Shown: piece after piece, positions 53,104-61,695 of the stretch | How the letters are laid out: each line of letters opens with the position of its first letter | How positions within the stretch are numbered: position 1 is the first letter of the stretch | Assembly: GCF_000430045.1 (NCBI RefSeq) | Contig: NZ_KE387027.1 | Span: 349,901-413,900, forward strand | DNA: 64,000 nucleotides | Direction of reading: 5' to 3' | Source of the DNA: Calidithermus chliarophilus DSM 9957 | GTDB lineage: Bacteria > Deinococcota > Deinococci > Deinococcales > Thermaceae | Translations under genes and position numbers: made by a program | Notes under the pieces: generated by a model | The model's input: the letters and a program-made list of their open reading frames with translations, nothing else | Database searches by the model: none | Told to the model about the DNA's origin: nothing

Positions 53104-55263
53104 ATGAACCACGACTACGACGTTATTTCGGCGGCGCGCAACTGGCGCATGGACGGCATGGCCCGGCAGGTTGACGGCGACGTGGTGACCGAGGTGTTCG
53201 CCCGCGACGTGCTCACGCCCGAGGAGTTGCGCCAGCGCCTGAGCAAACCGGTATGGAAGTCCCTGCAGGCCACCATGGAGCGCGGGGCCCCCCTTGACCC
53301 GGCCATCGCCGACACCGTGGCCCTGGCCATGAAGACCTGGGCGCTGGAGAAGGGCGCGACCCACTACACCCACTGGTTCCAGCCCCTCACCGGCGCCACC
53401 GCCGAGAAGCACGACTCCTTCCTCGCCCCCACCAGCGACGGCTCGGCCATCGCCCAGTTCAGCGGCAAGGACCTGATCCAGGGCGAGCCCGACGCCTCGA
53501 GCTTCCCCTCCGGCGGGCTGCGCGCCACCTTCGAGGCCCGGGGCTACACCGCCTGGGACCCCACCTCTCCCGCCTTCATCCTGCGCCACTCCAACGGGGC
53601 CACCCTGTGCATCCCCACCGCCTTCGCGAGCTGGACCGGCGAGGCGCTCGACCTCAAGACCCCCCTGCTGCGCTCCATCGAGGCGCTCAACAAGGCCGCC
53701 CTGCGGGCGCTGGCGCTCTTCGGCGTGACCGACGCGACCAAAGTCTCCTCGACCCTGGGCGCCGAGCAGGAGTACTTCCTCATCGACGAGGAGTTCTACT
53801 ACCGCCGCCCCGACCTCGTCATGACCGGGCGCACCCTCTTCGGGGCCAAGCCCCCGCGCGGGCAGGAGCTCGAGGACCACTACTTCGGCTCCATCCCCGA
53901 CCGGGTGCTCTCCTTCATGACCGACGTCGAGCACCAGCTTTACGCGCTGGGCGTGCCGGTCAAGACCCGCCACAACGAGGTCGCGCCCGGCCAGTACGAG
54001 ATCGCCCCCATCTTCGAGCACTCCAACATCGCCGCCGACCACCAGCAGCTCATCATGCAGACCTTGAAGAACACCGCCCGGCGCTACGGGATGGTGGCCC
54101 TGCTGCACGAGAAGCCCTTCGCGGGCATCAACGGCTCGGGCAAGCACTGCAACTGGAGCATGGGCACCGACACCGGGCTCAACCTGCTCGAGCCCGGCGA
54201 CACCCCGCACGAGAACATGCAGTTCCTGTTCTTCTGCGCGGCCGTGATCCGGGCCGTTGACGTGCACCAGGACCTGCTGCGCATCAGCGTGGCCTCGGCC
54301 TCCAACGACCACCGCCTCGGCGCCAACGAGGCCCCGCCCGCCATCATCTCGATCTTCCTGGGCGCCGAACTCACCGACATCTTCGAGCGCATCGTCAGCG
54401 GCAAGAGCGTCGCGGGCAAGTCGGCCGGGCTGTTGGGCCTGGGCACCCCGGTGCTCCCCGCCCTGCCCCGCCACTCCGGCGACCGCAACCGCACCTCGCC
54501 CTTCGCCTTCACCGGCAACAAGTTCGAGTTCCGCGCGGTGGGCTCCTCGCAGAGCATCTCCATGCCCATCACCGTGCTCAACACCATCGTGGCCGAGTCT
54601 ATCGACGCCCTCGCCGGCGAGGTCGAGGCGCTGATGAAGAAAAAGAAGAGCTTCGAGGCGGCCTTGCAGGAGGTGCTCAAGTCCACCTACAAGAAGCACA
54701 GCCGCATCGTCTTCAACGGCGACGGCTACTCCGAGGCCTGGCACAAGGAGGCGGCCAAGCGCGGGCTGCTCAACCTGCGCACCGCCCTCGAGGCCATCGA
54801 GCGCCTGACCGACGAGAAGAACGTCGAGCTGTTCTCCAGGTACGGCGTGCTCAACGAGCGCGAGATCGAGGCCCGCCAGGAGATCATGTACGACCAGTAC
54901 TTCAAGACCGTCAACATCGAGGGCGAGACCACCGAGTGGGTGGCCCAGACCCAGATCCTGCCCGGGGCCCTGGCCTACCTGGCCGAGCTCTCCGAGGTCG
55001 AGGTGCCCAACTCGAAGGCCCTGGGCCGCACCCTCGAGCAGGTGGCCCGTGCCGCCGACGCGCTCTCCGACGCGCTCGAGTGCCTCAAGATCCACAACGC
55101 CGACCTCGGCGGCGACACCGTGCACGAGAAGGCTTACCACATGCGCGACAAGGTGCTGCCGGCCATGCAGGAGGTGCGCAAGGCCGCCGACGCCCTCGAG
55201 CGCATCGTCGCCGACAAGCACTGGCCGTTGCCTAGCTACCGCGAGATGCTGTTCGTGAAGTAG
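53104..55263 (+). CDS. glnN: Glutamine synthetase type III
   Basis: The 719-residue GSIII enzyme makes glutamine from glutamate, ammonia and ATP. Diagnostic blocks are [79 protein letters not shown] and [24 protein letters not shown]. Length is normal for GSIII (about 700-730). I chose the ATG at 53104, preceded by GGAGA; the frame extends to 52969 but without similarity. It is a single gene. Confidence 0.95.
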   Translation: MNHDYDVISAARNWRMDGMARQVDGDVVTEVFARDVLTPEELRQRLSKPVWKSLQATMERGAPLDPAIADTVALAMKTWALEKGATHYTHWFQPLTGATAEKHDSFLAPTSDGSAIAQFSGKDLIQGEPDASSFPSGGLRATFEARGYTAWDPTSPAFILRHSNGATLCIPTAFASWTGEALDLKTPLLRSIEALNKAALRALALFGVTDATKVSSTLGAEQEYFLIDEEFYYRRPDLVMTGRTLFGAKPPRGQELEDHYFGSIPDRVLSFMTDVEHQLYALGVPVKTRHNEVAPGQYEIAPIFEHSNIAADHQQLIMQTLKNTARRYGMVALLHEKPFAGINGSGKHCNWSMGTDTGLNLLEPGDTPHENMQFLFFCAAVIRAVDVHQDLLRISVASASNDHRLGANEAPPAIISIFLGAELTDIFERIVSGKSVAGKSAGLLGLGTPVLPALPRHSGDRNRTSPFAFTGNKFEFRAVGSSQSISMPITVLNTIVAESIDALAGEVEALMKKKKSFEAALQEVLKSTYKKHSRIVFNGDGYSEAWHKEAAKRGLLNLRTALEAIERLTDEKNVELFSRYGVLNEREIEARQEIMYDQYFKTVNIEGETTEWVAQTQILPGALAYLAELSEVEVPNSKALGRTLEQVARAADALSDALECLKIHNADLGGDTVHEKAYHMRDKVLPAMQEVRKAADALERIVADKHWPLPSYREMLFVK

Positions 55264-55278
55264 GGCTGGGTTTCCTTA

Positions 55279-55302
55279 GAGGGCGGCCTATGGGCCGCCC
55301 TC
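55279..55302 (+). terminator. Hairpin downstream of glnN, probable terminator
   Basis: A perfect 10-bp stem GAGGGCGGCC/GGCCGCCCTC with loop TATG begins 16 bp after the stop. There is no strong T-tract. Confidence 0.55.
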
Positions 55303-55531
55303 GTCGTACGTCGTACGTCCAGCGCTGAACGTCGATGGTCGATAGCCCATAGCCGATAGCCGAACGCCCAACGCCAAACGCAAGACGCGAGACGCAAGAC
55401 GCAAGACGCAAGACGCCTTGTCACCCCCCTTAGCAAGGGGGGCTGGGGGGGATACCCCCTACCCGGCGATGGGTAGGGCCGGGGTGGGGCTGGGGTGCTT
55501 TTCGTCACGAGCCACGGGCTTCTGCGCCGTG
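55303..55531. repeat. Compound heptad-repeat element, forward orientation
   Basis: GTCGTAC units, GATAGCC units, GCCCAAC-type and many GCAAGAC units, CCTTGTCA, hairpin CCCCCCTT-AGC-AAGGGGGG (55424-55442), CTGGGGGGGATA, CCCCTACCC/GGGTAGGG hairpin, and CACGAGCCACGGGC at the end of the next gene. Six GAC-GCAA units in a row are nearly identical. Confidence 0.88.
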
Positions 55532-56515
55532 CTACCGGGTGGCGAACAGCGCTTGGTAGAACAGCCCCTTGAAGAAGCCGTGGAAGGCGTAGGGCCAGGT
55601 GGCTTGTTGCTGGGCGCCGGTGGGCCAGTTGTGCCAGGCGGGGCCGAGGTAGTAGAGCCAGTGGCCGGCGAGGTAGCGGGTGTGGTCGCGGGGGAGGCCT
55701 AAGGCGGCATTGAAGTAGCCGCGCAGCCTCGAGGCGGTGAGCAGGAGGTTGGCGGCGGGGTCTTCGAGGGCCTGGCGGGCCTCGAGCTCGGTCTGGGGGA
55801 AGGTGGGGTAGGGCCAGGCGGCGAAGCGGGCGAGGCGGGGCTGCTGTTTGAGGGCGTCTTCCCAGGACATCTGGGCCAGGCCCAGGGTGCGTGCGAGCAG
55901 ACCGGCGCTTCCGGTGCTCTCGCTGAGGCTCTCGGCCAGGCCGTCGGCGAGGGAGCGGATGCCGCGGGAGAGGCCCAGCGCCTTGTCGCCGCCGTACTGC
56001 TCGTTGTCCACGATGGCGGCCAGCACGCCCGAGGGGAAGTGCAGGCCCTGGGCAGCCCGGCGGATGGCTTCGCGGTGGGGGAGGACGTGCTGCAGGGCCA
56101 GCGGCAGGTCGCGGGTGTCGGGGGGTTGCCCCCGCTTGAGGGCCCCGAGGACCTCGAGCCAGCGCCTCGAGGCGGCCAGCGCCCCTTCGGGGTCGTCGAA
56201 GGCCGAGGGGCGGCCGTAGCTCTGGTTGTAGAGCTCCAGGCGCAGCAGGCGGCCGACGGCCTGGGCGCCCGGGCGGCCCGTCAGGATCTCGGCGGAGGCC
56301 TTGAGGGCCAGGAACTCCTGCACGACGGCCTCCCGGCGGGAGGGCTCGAGGTGGGCCAGCACCTGGCGCAGGGACAGCTTCTGCTGGGGTTCGACGAGCG
56401 GCAGGGGGCGTCCCTGGCCCAGCAGCAACAGCAACACCAGCAAAACCGCACCCACGACCGGGGTGCGGAGGTTGACGGGGCGGGCCCAGGACCTGGGCAG
56501 CGGGTGCGTCCGCAC
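55532..56515 (-). CDS. Membrane-anchored protein with lysozyme-like C-terminal domain, function uncertain
   Basis: A 327-residue protein with one hydrophobic helix (PVVGAVLLVLLLLLGQG) at about 19-34 and an external part. FPSGVLAAIVDNEQYGGDKALGLSRGIRSLADGLAE and LARTLGLAQMSWEDALK recall the Glu and G-x-AQ motifs of lysozyme-like transglycosylases, in order and spacing. The enzymatic call is tentative. Start is GTG at 56515, 12 nt after the NYN-like gene, with which it is probably co-transcribed. Confidence 0.6.
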   Translation of the reverse strand: MRTHPLPRSWARPVNLRTPVVGAVLLVLLLLLGQGRPLPLVEPQQKLSLRQVLAHLEPSRREAVVQEFLALKASAEILTGRPGAQAVGRLLRLELYNQSYGRPSAFDDPEGALAASRRWLEVLGALKRGQPPDTRDLPLALQHVLPHREAIRRAAQGLHFPSGVLAAIVDNEQYGGDKALGLSRGIRSLADGLAESLSESTGSAGLLARTLGLAQMSWEDALKQQPRLARFAAWPYPTFPQTELEARQALEDPAANLLLTASRLRGYFNAALGLPRDHTRYLAGHWLYYLGPAWHNWPTGAQQQATWPYAFHGFFKGLFYQALFATR

Positions 56516-56526
56516 GGCTCAGGCGC

Positions 56527-57111
56527 CTAGAGCTCTTCCTCGAGGGAGTCGAAGACCCCGCGCGTGGGGGTGGGTTGGGTCTCCCCCTGGCCTTCGGGCA
56601 GGGGCTCGATGCTGGGGTATACCCGTCGCCCGCCGCCCTGGCGCTCGAGCTGCTCGCGCATCTCGCGCAGGTCGAGGTAGCGGTCGGCCTGGTTGCGCAG
56701 CTCGAGGTCGGTGAGCTCGGGCACGCCGAGGAGGTGGATCTCCTTGCCCATGGCCCGCAGGGCCGAGAAGGTGTGGGAGAGCTCGCTGGCGCCGGTGGCC
56801 ACGATGGCACGGTCCCAGCGCGGGGCGGTGGTGAGGGCGTCGGTAGCCAGCAGCGCCTCGAAGCGGGGCTCGCCGTGGACCTCCCGGCTACGCACCGTGT
56901 ACCCCATGAAGATGAGGGCGTCGAGGAATTTCTGCTGCCGCTCGTCGTCAGGGTCGGTCAGGGGGGCGTAGTAGAAGGCGTTGTAGAGGTCATCAGCGGG
57001 ACCAAACTGGGCGATGACCCGGCGGTGGTCCACGTTCCAGCCCAGCCGCTTGGCGGCGTTGTACATATACGATCCGTCAATGAACAGGGCAACTTTCACA
57101 AATTCCATCAT
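56527..57111 (-). CDS. NYN/DUF88-like (LabA) domain protein with incomplete acidic site
   Basis: The 194-residue protein has the PIN-like NYN start VALFIDGSYMYNAAKRLG with the first Asp, YYAPLTDPDDERQQKFLDALIFMGY, then ALLATDALTTAP. The motif normally SGDSDF is TGASELSHTFSALRAMGKEIHLLG, so a key Asp is lost. NYN proteins are RNases or RNA-binding. This one may be non-catalytic. Two adjacent ATG codons could start it. The C-terminus is polar and disordered. Confidence 0.75.
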   Translation of the reverse strand: MMEFVKVALFIDGSYMYNAAKRLGWNVDHRRVIAQFGPADDLYNAFYYAPLTDPDDERQQKFLDALIFMGYTVRSREVHGEPRFEALLATDALTTAPRWDRAIVATGASELSHTFSALRAMGKEIHLLGVPELTDLELRNQADRYLDLREMREQLERQGGGRRVYPSIEPLPEGQGETQPTPTRGVFDSLEEEL

Positions 57112-57133
57112 AACAGGGTCATGAGGCGGTAAT

Positions 57134-57457
57134 GTGGAAGTCGTGGATCACCTGGACGCGCCGCTGTTTTACGCGGGCCGCCTCGAGGAGCCCCTGTTGC
57201 GGCTGGGGCCAGCCGAGGACGACCGGGCGGCCTTGCTGTTCAGCAGCCTCGAGGGGGCCGGGGCACTCGGCGGGCGGTTGCCACACTATGAACTGAGTTT
57301 ATTTTCGGCGGCAGACTGGCGCGCGAAGGAGGAGCTCTTCAAGGCGCTGCTGGCGCAGGGCGTGGAGGTGTACCTTTTGGACGAATCCGAGCCGCACAGC
57401 GTCCGGGTGGCCCTGGCTTATGTCCAAAGCCACAAAACTCAGACGGCGTGTCTGTAG
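57134..57457 (+). CDS. Small protein of unknown function
   Basis: A 107-residue GTG-started ORF, divergent from the NYN-like gene by 22 bp. It is acidic, without membrane segments, with LFSSLEGAGALGGRLPHYELSLFSAADWRAKEELFKALLAQGVEVYLLDE. The AEELFKALLAQGVEVYLL part looks like a real alpha/beta segment. No family is recognised. Codon use supports a gene. Confidence 0.55.
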   Translation: MEVVDHLDAPLFYAGRLEEPLLRLGPAEDDRAALLFSSLEGAGALGGRLPHYELSLFSAADWRAKEELFKALLAQGVEVYLLDESEPHSVRVALAYVQSHKTQTACL

Positions 57458-57460
57458 ATT
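57455..57460 (+). promoter_or_regulatory. -10 box TAGATT of the beta-helix gene (leaderless)
   Basis: Six nucleotides separate the hexamer from the GTG at 57467. Confidence 0.55.
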
Positions 57461-57466
57461 TAGCTC

Positions 57467-58795
57467 GTGAGCGTCGCCGTCAAGACCTGCATATTCCTCG
57501 CTCTGGCGCTGGTGCTGGGCCTGAGGGCGGTGCTGGGCCAGGCCGTGCCCGCCGGCAAGCCGGGGGTGCCCCGGGTGGCCGTGAACTACCGCAGCACGGT
57601 GGACGCCTGGTGGGCCAACCACCCCCTCAACCCCGCCGCGCCGGGGGGCATCCCCGTCGGGGGCGTCCGGCCTTTCCCCCGCGTGGTCGAGATCGGCCCC
57701 GAGCAGAGCATCCAGGAGGTCATCGACCGCTACCGCGACTCGGGCGTGACCATCAAGCTGCGCCCCGGGGTCTACCGCCAGTCCTTCGTGACCCGCGGCT
57801 TCAGTAACATCCAGCTCGTCGCCGACGAGCCCGGCACCGTGCGCATCCAGGGCCGGGCCCTGCTGAGCGGGGGCTACGGGGCCATCCCCAAGGGCGCGAA
57901 GAACCCGGCCATAAAAACCTACATCGACTTCGTCAACTGCATCGTCAAGGACTACGACCCCAACCACGACCTCTGCCGCCGCACCGCGCAGAACCGCCCG
58001 GGCAACATCTACCTCAAGAACCTCACCTTCGACGGCTACGGCGAGATCCCCACGCCCCTCCTCACCGTAGCGGGCATCCGCGACGTGGTGCTCGACAACC
58101 TGACCTTCACCGGCAGCACCCTCAACCTCGACCCCGGCATCCACCACCCCGGCCTGGTCTCGGGGCACGCCATGATCGACAACGTGTGGATCCGCGGCGG
58201 GAGTTTCGAGGGGCAGTCGCCCTACGCCGTCTACCTCGACGGCCTGCACGGGGGCGGGGTGATCGGGGCGACGTTCGCCTCGAGCTTCGGCAGCGGCGGC
58301 CTGCTCTTCCTCACCAACGACGACTTCAGCCAGGACCTCGACCGCCCGGCCAACGGCATCCAGAAGCACGAGCAGCGCAACGGCCAGTTCATCGTGGTCG
58401 AGGGCAACACCTTCGGCGGCACCCACACCGCCGTGGGCTTTACCGCCGAGCAGGTGCTGGTGCAGAACAACGAGGTGACGCGGCGGGTGGAGTGGTTCAC
58501 CCAGAACGACGGGCGCTGCTCGAACCGCTGGGGCACGTTCATCTACCCCAACGTGGGCCACATCATCCGCAACAACCGCGTCAACTACGCCACCGGCTTC
58601 CACCTCATCGACGCCAACACCGCCGCGGGCAACTGCGAGAACCGGGCCTTCGGGCAGGTGGGGCGCTACACCCTCGAGGGCAACAAGATCCGCACCCTCG
58701 GCCCTGAGGGCCTGGTGGGCTTGGTCGGCCCCAAGGAGTACGTGCAGGGGCCCAACGTGGTGCGGGAGAACTGCGTGGGGAAGGAGTGTTATTGA
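57467..58795 (+). CDS. Secreted right-handed parallel beta-helix protein
   Basis: The 442-residue protein has a signal peptide (TCIFLALALVLGLRAVLGQA) and a pectate-lyase-like beta-helix: IQEVIDRYRDSGVTIKLRPGVYRQSFV, NIYLKNLTFDGYG, DVVLDNLTFTGSTLNL, MIDNVWIRGGSFEGQ, FIVVEGNTFGGTHTAV and HIIRNNRVNYATGFHLID are successive coils. Several cysteines suggest disulfides. It may bind or cleave polysaccharide; catalytic residues are not evident. It has its own leaderless promoter. Confidence 0.82.
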   Translation: MSVAVKTCIFLALALVLGLRAVLGQAVPAGKPGVPRVAVNYRSTVDAWWANHPLNPAAPGGIPVGGVRPFPRVVEIGPEQSIQEVIDRYRDSGVTIKLRPGVYRQSFVTRGFSNIQLVADEPGTVRIQGRALLSGGYGAIPKGAKNPAIKTYIDFVNCIVKDYDPNHDLCRRTAQNRPGNIYLKNLTFDGYGEIPTPLLTVAGIRDVVLDNLTFTGSTLNLDPGIHHPGLVSGHAMIDNVWIRGGSFEGQSPYAVYLDGLHGGGVIGATFASSFGSGGLLFLTNDDFSQDLDRPANGIQKHEQRNGQFIVVEGNTFGGTHTAVGFTAEQVLVQNNEVTRRVEWFTQNDGRCSNRWGTFIYPNVGHIIRNNRVNYATGFHLIDANTAAGNCENRAFGQVGRYTLEGNKIRTLGPEGLVGLVGPKEYVQGPNVVRENCVGKECY

Positions 58796-58799
58796 GGGC

Positions 58800-59060
58800 G
58801 GGATGCCGAATGCCGATAGCTAAAGGCAAGACGCAAAACGCAAGACGCAAGACGCCTTGTCGCCCCCCTTAGCAAGGGGGGCTGGGGGGGATACCCCCTC
58901 CCCGTGCGCAGGGAGGGCTGGGGTGGGGTAAACCACGAGCCACACGCCACGGGCCTTCCGCTGACGGCTTACCGCTTCCTGCTTCCTGCCTGCGGGGCAG
59001 GGTTCACCACGAGACACAGACCTCTCGGCTGCTGTCACCTGCCTTTAACTTCCCACGGAT
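58800..59060. repeat. Compound heptad-repeat element, forward orientation
   Basis: GCCGATA and GCAAGAC units, GCCTTGTCG, hairpin CCCCCCTT-AGC-AAGGGGGG (58863-58881), CTGGGGGGGATA, CCCTCCCCG/CAGGGAGGG hairpin, then CCACGAG, CCACACG and CCACGGG units continuing in the 7-nt phase into CTGACGG, CTTACCG and CTTCCTG units (to about 59000). Confidence 0.88.
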
Positions 59061-59099
59061 TACCTCCCCCTATCATTGACCCAGGAGCCCGGCGCGCCC

Positions 59100-59567
59100 A
59101 TGGCTGTCCTCGAGATCACCCCGCTTCACCCGCACCAGGCCGAAGACTTCCTGGCCTGGCGCGGGGAGGACGAGGTGAGCTACCAGATCGTGCAGGGGGA
59201 GGTCGAGGCGCACTTCGTGGGGCAGCGGGTGCTGTGGGTGGCCGTGTTGGACGGGGCCATCGTGGGCACGGTGCAATTGCTCTTCGAGCACCCCGACCCC
59301 GAGCTCGCCGACGAGCACAGCGGCTACATCCAGGCGCTCGAGGTGCGTCCTGACTACCGCCGCTTGGGGATCGCCAGCGCCCTGCTCGCGCGCGTGGAGC
59401 GGGAGGCGGTGGGGCGCGGCCTCCGCCGCGTGACGCTGATGGTCGAGCCCGACAACGTGGGGGCGCAGTTGCTCTACCGTAAGCGGGGTTACCGGCAGTT
59501 CAAGCGCTCGGTGTTCGGGTGGAAGGGGGTGATGTACCCGACGCTGTGCTTGGAGAAGGTGTTGTGA
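59100..59567 (+). CDS. GNAT N-acetyltransferase
   Basis: A 155-residue acetyltransferase with IQALEVRPDYRRLGIASALLARVE (motif A, RxxGIA for acetyl-CoA), VTLMVEPDNVGAQLLYRKRGYRQFKR (motif B). The substrate is unknown. I prefer the ATG at 59100, after AGGAG and a TATCAT box at 59071-59076; an in-frame TTG at 59076 overlaps that box. Confidence 0.82.
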   Translation: MAVLEITPLHPHQAEDFLAWRGEDEVSYQIVQGEVEAHFVGQRVLWVAVLDGAIVGTVQLLFEHPDPELADEHSGYIQALEVRPDYRRLGIASALLARVEREAVGRGLRRVTLMVEPDNVGAQLLYRKRGYRQFKRSVFGWKGVMYPTLCLEKVL

Positions 59568-59571
59568 GGGC

Positions 59572-59745
59572 GCTGAACGCTGATAGCCCATAGCCGATAG
59601 CCAAACGCAAAACGCAAAACGCAAAACGCAAGACGCAAGACGCAAGACGCAAGACGCAAAAAAATCCCCTCCCTCCGGCTGGAGGGAGGGGCAGGGGGTG
59701 GGTGGGAAAGCTGACGGCTGAGGGCTGAAAGCTGATCGCTTTTCG
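59572..59745. repeat. Phase-locked heptad array followed by a terminator and GCTGANN units
   Basis: Twelve units occupy 59572-59655 in one phase: GCTGAAC and GCTGATA, two GCCNATA, GCCAAAC, three GCAAAAC and four GCAAGAC. A poly-A and the CCCCTCCCTCC/GGAGGGAGGGG hairpin follow, then AGCTGAC, GGCTGAG, GGCTGAA and AGCTGAT units to the next gene. Confidence 0.92.
59658..59691 (-). terminator. Strong intrinsic terminator for the oxidoreductase gene, embedded in the repeat
   Basis: On the minus strand a perfect 11-bp stem (CCCCTCCCTCC with GGAGGGAGGGG, 4-nt loop) is followed by a run of seven T after one A. It lies 55 bp beyond the stop of the leftward gene and coincides with the hairpin module of the heptad elements. 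Confidence 0.8.
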
Positions 59746-60780
59746 CTACCCCTCCACCGTCAGAACCACCTTCCCGAACACCTTGCGCTCCTCGAGCAAA
59801 CGGTGGCCTTCGGTGGCTTGCTCGAGGGGAAGCACCGCGCCGACCACGGGGTTGAGCTTGCCCTCGGAGACGAGTTGGAGGATGGGGAAGAGGCGGCTTT
59901 TGGAGGCCATGGTGGAGCCGTAGACGGTGAGCTGGCGGTAGAAGATGTGGGCCATGGGGGTGAGGGCCTCGTAGCCGGAGGAGGCCCCGGCTACGGCGAT
60001 GCGGCCGCCCCAGGCGGTCGAGCGCAGGACCTCCTGCCAGAAGTCGGCGCCGGTGTGGTCTACCACCGCGTCGGCGCCCTTGCCGCCGGTGAGCTCGCGC
60101 ACGCGCTTGCTCCAGCCGGGCTCGAGGTAGTTCACGGTCTCGTCGGCGCCCAGGGAGCGGGCGGCCTCGAGCTTGGCCGGGCTGGAGGCGGTGGCGATGA
60201 CCCGCGCCCCGTGCAGCTTGGCGATCTGGATGGCCGCCACCGAGACCCCCGAGCCCGCCGCCATCACCAGTACGTCCTCGCCGGGGCGCACCTGGAGCTT
60301 GTCCACCACCATCTGCCAGGCGGTGAGGAAGGTCAGGGGGAGGCTGGCGGCCTCGGGGAAGCCTAGGTTGGGCGGCATGGGCAGCACGTTGGCCTGCGGC
60401 ACCACCACCACCTCGGCGTAGCCGCCCCAGCGGTGCTCGCCCAGGATCTGGTACTGCGGGCAGAGGTTGTCCCGCCCGCTCAGGCAGCGCTCGCAGCGCC
60501 CGCAGGAGACGCCGGGGTTGACCACCACCGGCTCGCCGGTCCGCAGGTGCTCGACCCCGGGCCCCACCTCCTCCACCACCCCCGCGACGTCGCAGCCCAG
60601 GATGTGGGGCAGGGGCAGCTTGGGGCTGGCGGTGCCCTTGCGCACCCACACGTCGAGGTGGTTGAGGGCCGCCGCCCGCACCCGCACCGCGACCTGGCCT
60701 GCCCCCGCGCGGGGGGTTTCGATCTCGCCGTAGCGCAGCACCTCGGGGCCGCCCCGGCTCTCCATCAGGATGGCTCGCAT
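59746..60780 (-). CDS. Zinc-type alcohol dehydrogenase / quinone oxidoreductase family protein (MDR)
   Basis: A 344-residue MDR-superfamily enzyme. ILGCDVAGVVEEVGPGV and the structural zinc cysteines CGRCERCLSGRDNLC are visible. VLVMAAGSGVSVAAIQIAKLHGARVIATA is the NAD(P) site. It probably reduces or oxidises an aldehyde, alcohol or enone; the substrate is unknown. TATAAT lies 8 nt before the ATG, so the leader is 1-2 nt. Confidence 0.87.
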   Translation of the reverse strand: MRAILMESRGGPEVLRYGEIETPRAGAGQVAVRVRAAALNHLDVWVRKGTASPKLPLPHILGCDVAGVVEEVGPGVEHLRTGEPVVVNPGVSCGRCERCLSGRDNLCPQYQILGEHRWGGYAEVVVVPQANVLPMPPNLGFPEAASLPLTFLTAWQMVVDKLQVRPGEDVLVMAAGSGVSVAAIQIAKLHGARVIATASSPAKLEAARSLGADETVNYLEPGWSKRVRELTGGKGADAVVDHTGADFWQEVLRSTAWGGRIAVAGASSGYEALTPMAHIFYRQLTVYGSTMASKSRLFPILQLVSEGKLNPVVGAVLPLEQATEGHRLLEERKVFGKVVLTVEG

Positions 60781-60788
60781 CAGGGGGG

Positions 60789-60794
60789 ATTATA
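60789..60794 (-). promoter_or_regulatory. Perfect -10 box TATAAT of the MDR gene
   Basis: The box ends 8 nt before the ATG at 60780, near-leaderless. Confidence 0.6.
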
Positions 60795-60852
60795 AGTTTC
60801 CCGGGGGCGACCCGGTCACGGGTCATCCCGAGCGGAGGGGGCTAAGGGGCCG

Positions 60853-61608
60853 CTACAGCACGACGCGGGTCCCGGCCTCCCCGTTCAGCACGCCCTGCAG
60901 GACGCCGCGCTCGCCCCGGGCGATGGCGGCCCAGGGGGCGCCTTTGTCCAGCGCGTTGAGGGCCGCTTCCACCTTGGGGATCATGCCGCCGGAGATGACG
61001 CCCTGGGCGATGAGGTCCTGCACTTCGGCGCGGGTGAGCCGGGCGTAGCGGGTGGCGGGGTCCTTGGGGTCGCGCAGCACGCCCGTCACGTCGGTGAGGA
61101 AGACGGCGGGAAGGGCCATGGCGCCCGCGATGGCCCCGGCGGCGGTGTCGGCGTTGATGTTGACCGAGCCCCCCGCCTCGAGCCCGATGGGGGCCACCAG
61201 CGGCGTGATGCCGGCCCGGATCAGGCACTCGAGCACCTCGGCCTTGACCGCGCTCACCTCGCCCACCCGGCCCAGCTCGGGCTCGAGCAGGCGGGCCTCG
61301 AGCAGCCCCGCGTCGCGCCCGGTGAGGGCCACGGCGTTGCGCCCGCGGGTGCTGAGCCCGTGGGCGAGCTGCTTGCCCAGCGTGGAGAGCACCATCTCCA
61401 CCACCTCCATCTGCTCGGGCGGGGTCACGCGCAGGCCGTTATGGAAGCGGGTCTCGAAGCCCATGCGCCCCAGCCACTCCCCGATGTTGGGGCCCCCGCC
61501 GTGCACCAGCACCAGCGGGCCGGGGTAGGCGGCGACCTCGTCGAGCAATTCGGCCGCGCCCTTGAGGCTGCCGCCGATCTTGACCAGAAGGCTTTCCACG
61601 GCTGCCAT
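60853..61608 (-). CDS. argB: Acetylglutamate kinase (or LysZ-type homologue)
   Basis: This 251-residue amino-acid kinase has LLVKIGGSLKG at the N-terminus, VLVHGGGPNIGEWLGRMG (substrate loop), NINADTAAGAIAGAMALPAVFLTDVTGVLRD and GGMIPKVEAALNAL. It phosphorylates N-acetylglutamate in arginine synthesis. In Thermus a related kinase (LysZ) acts on LysW-bound aminoadipate, so that role is the alternative. I chose the ATG at 61608; the frame further upstream lacks similarity. Confidence 0.88.
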   Translation of the reverse strand: MAAVESLLVKIGGSLKGAAELLDEVAAYPGPLVLVHGGGPNIGEWLGRMGFETRFHNGLRVTPPEQMEVVEMVLSTLGKQLAHGLSTRGRNAVALTGRDAGLLEARLLEPELGRVGEVSAVKAEVLECLIRAGITPLVAPIGLEAGGSVNINADTAAGAIAGAMALPAVFLTDVTGVLRDPKDPATRYARLTRAEVQDLIAQGVISGGMIPKVEAALNALDKGAPWAAIARGERGVLQGVLNGEAGTRVVL

Positions 61609-61679
61609 CCTATCGCACCTGGCGAAGCGCCTCACCCCGCGGTCTTGCGCCCGCCTCACACGCGGGTCACGAGGTGGCT

Positions 61680-61685
61680 TAGACT
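61680..61685 (+). promoter_or_regulatory. -10 box TAGACT of modABC
   Basis: The hexamer ends 10 nt before the modA ATG, giving a leader of about 4 nt. No molybdate riboswitch or ModE site is visible. Confidence 0.5.
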
Positions 61686-61695
61686 GGGACAAACC

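Noticed and set aside
53104-55263. Rightward glutamine synthetase being type I (GlnA)
   Set aside because: Length of 719 and the motif set match type III; type I enzymes are about 470 residues.
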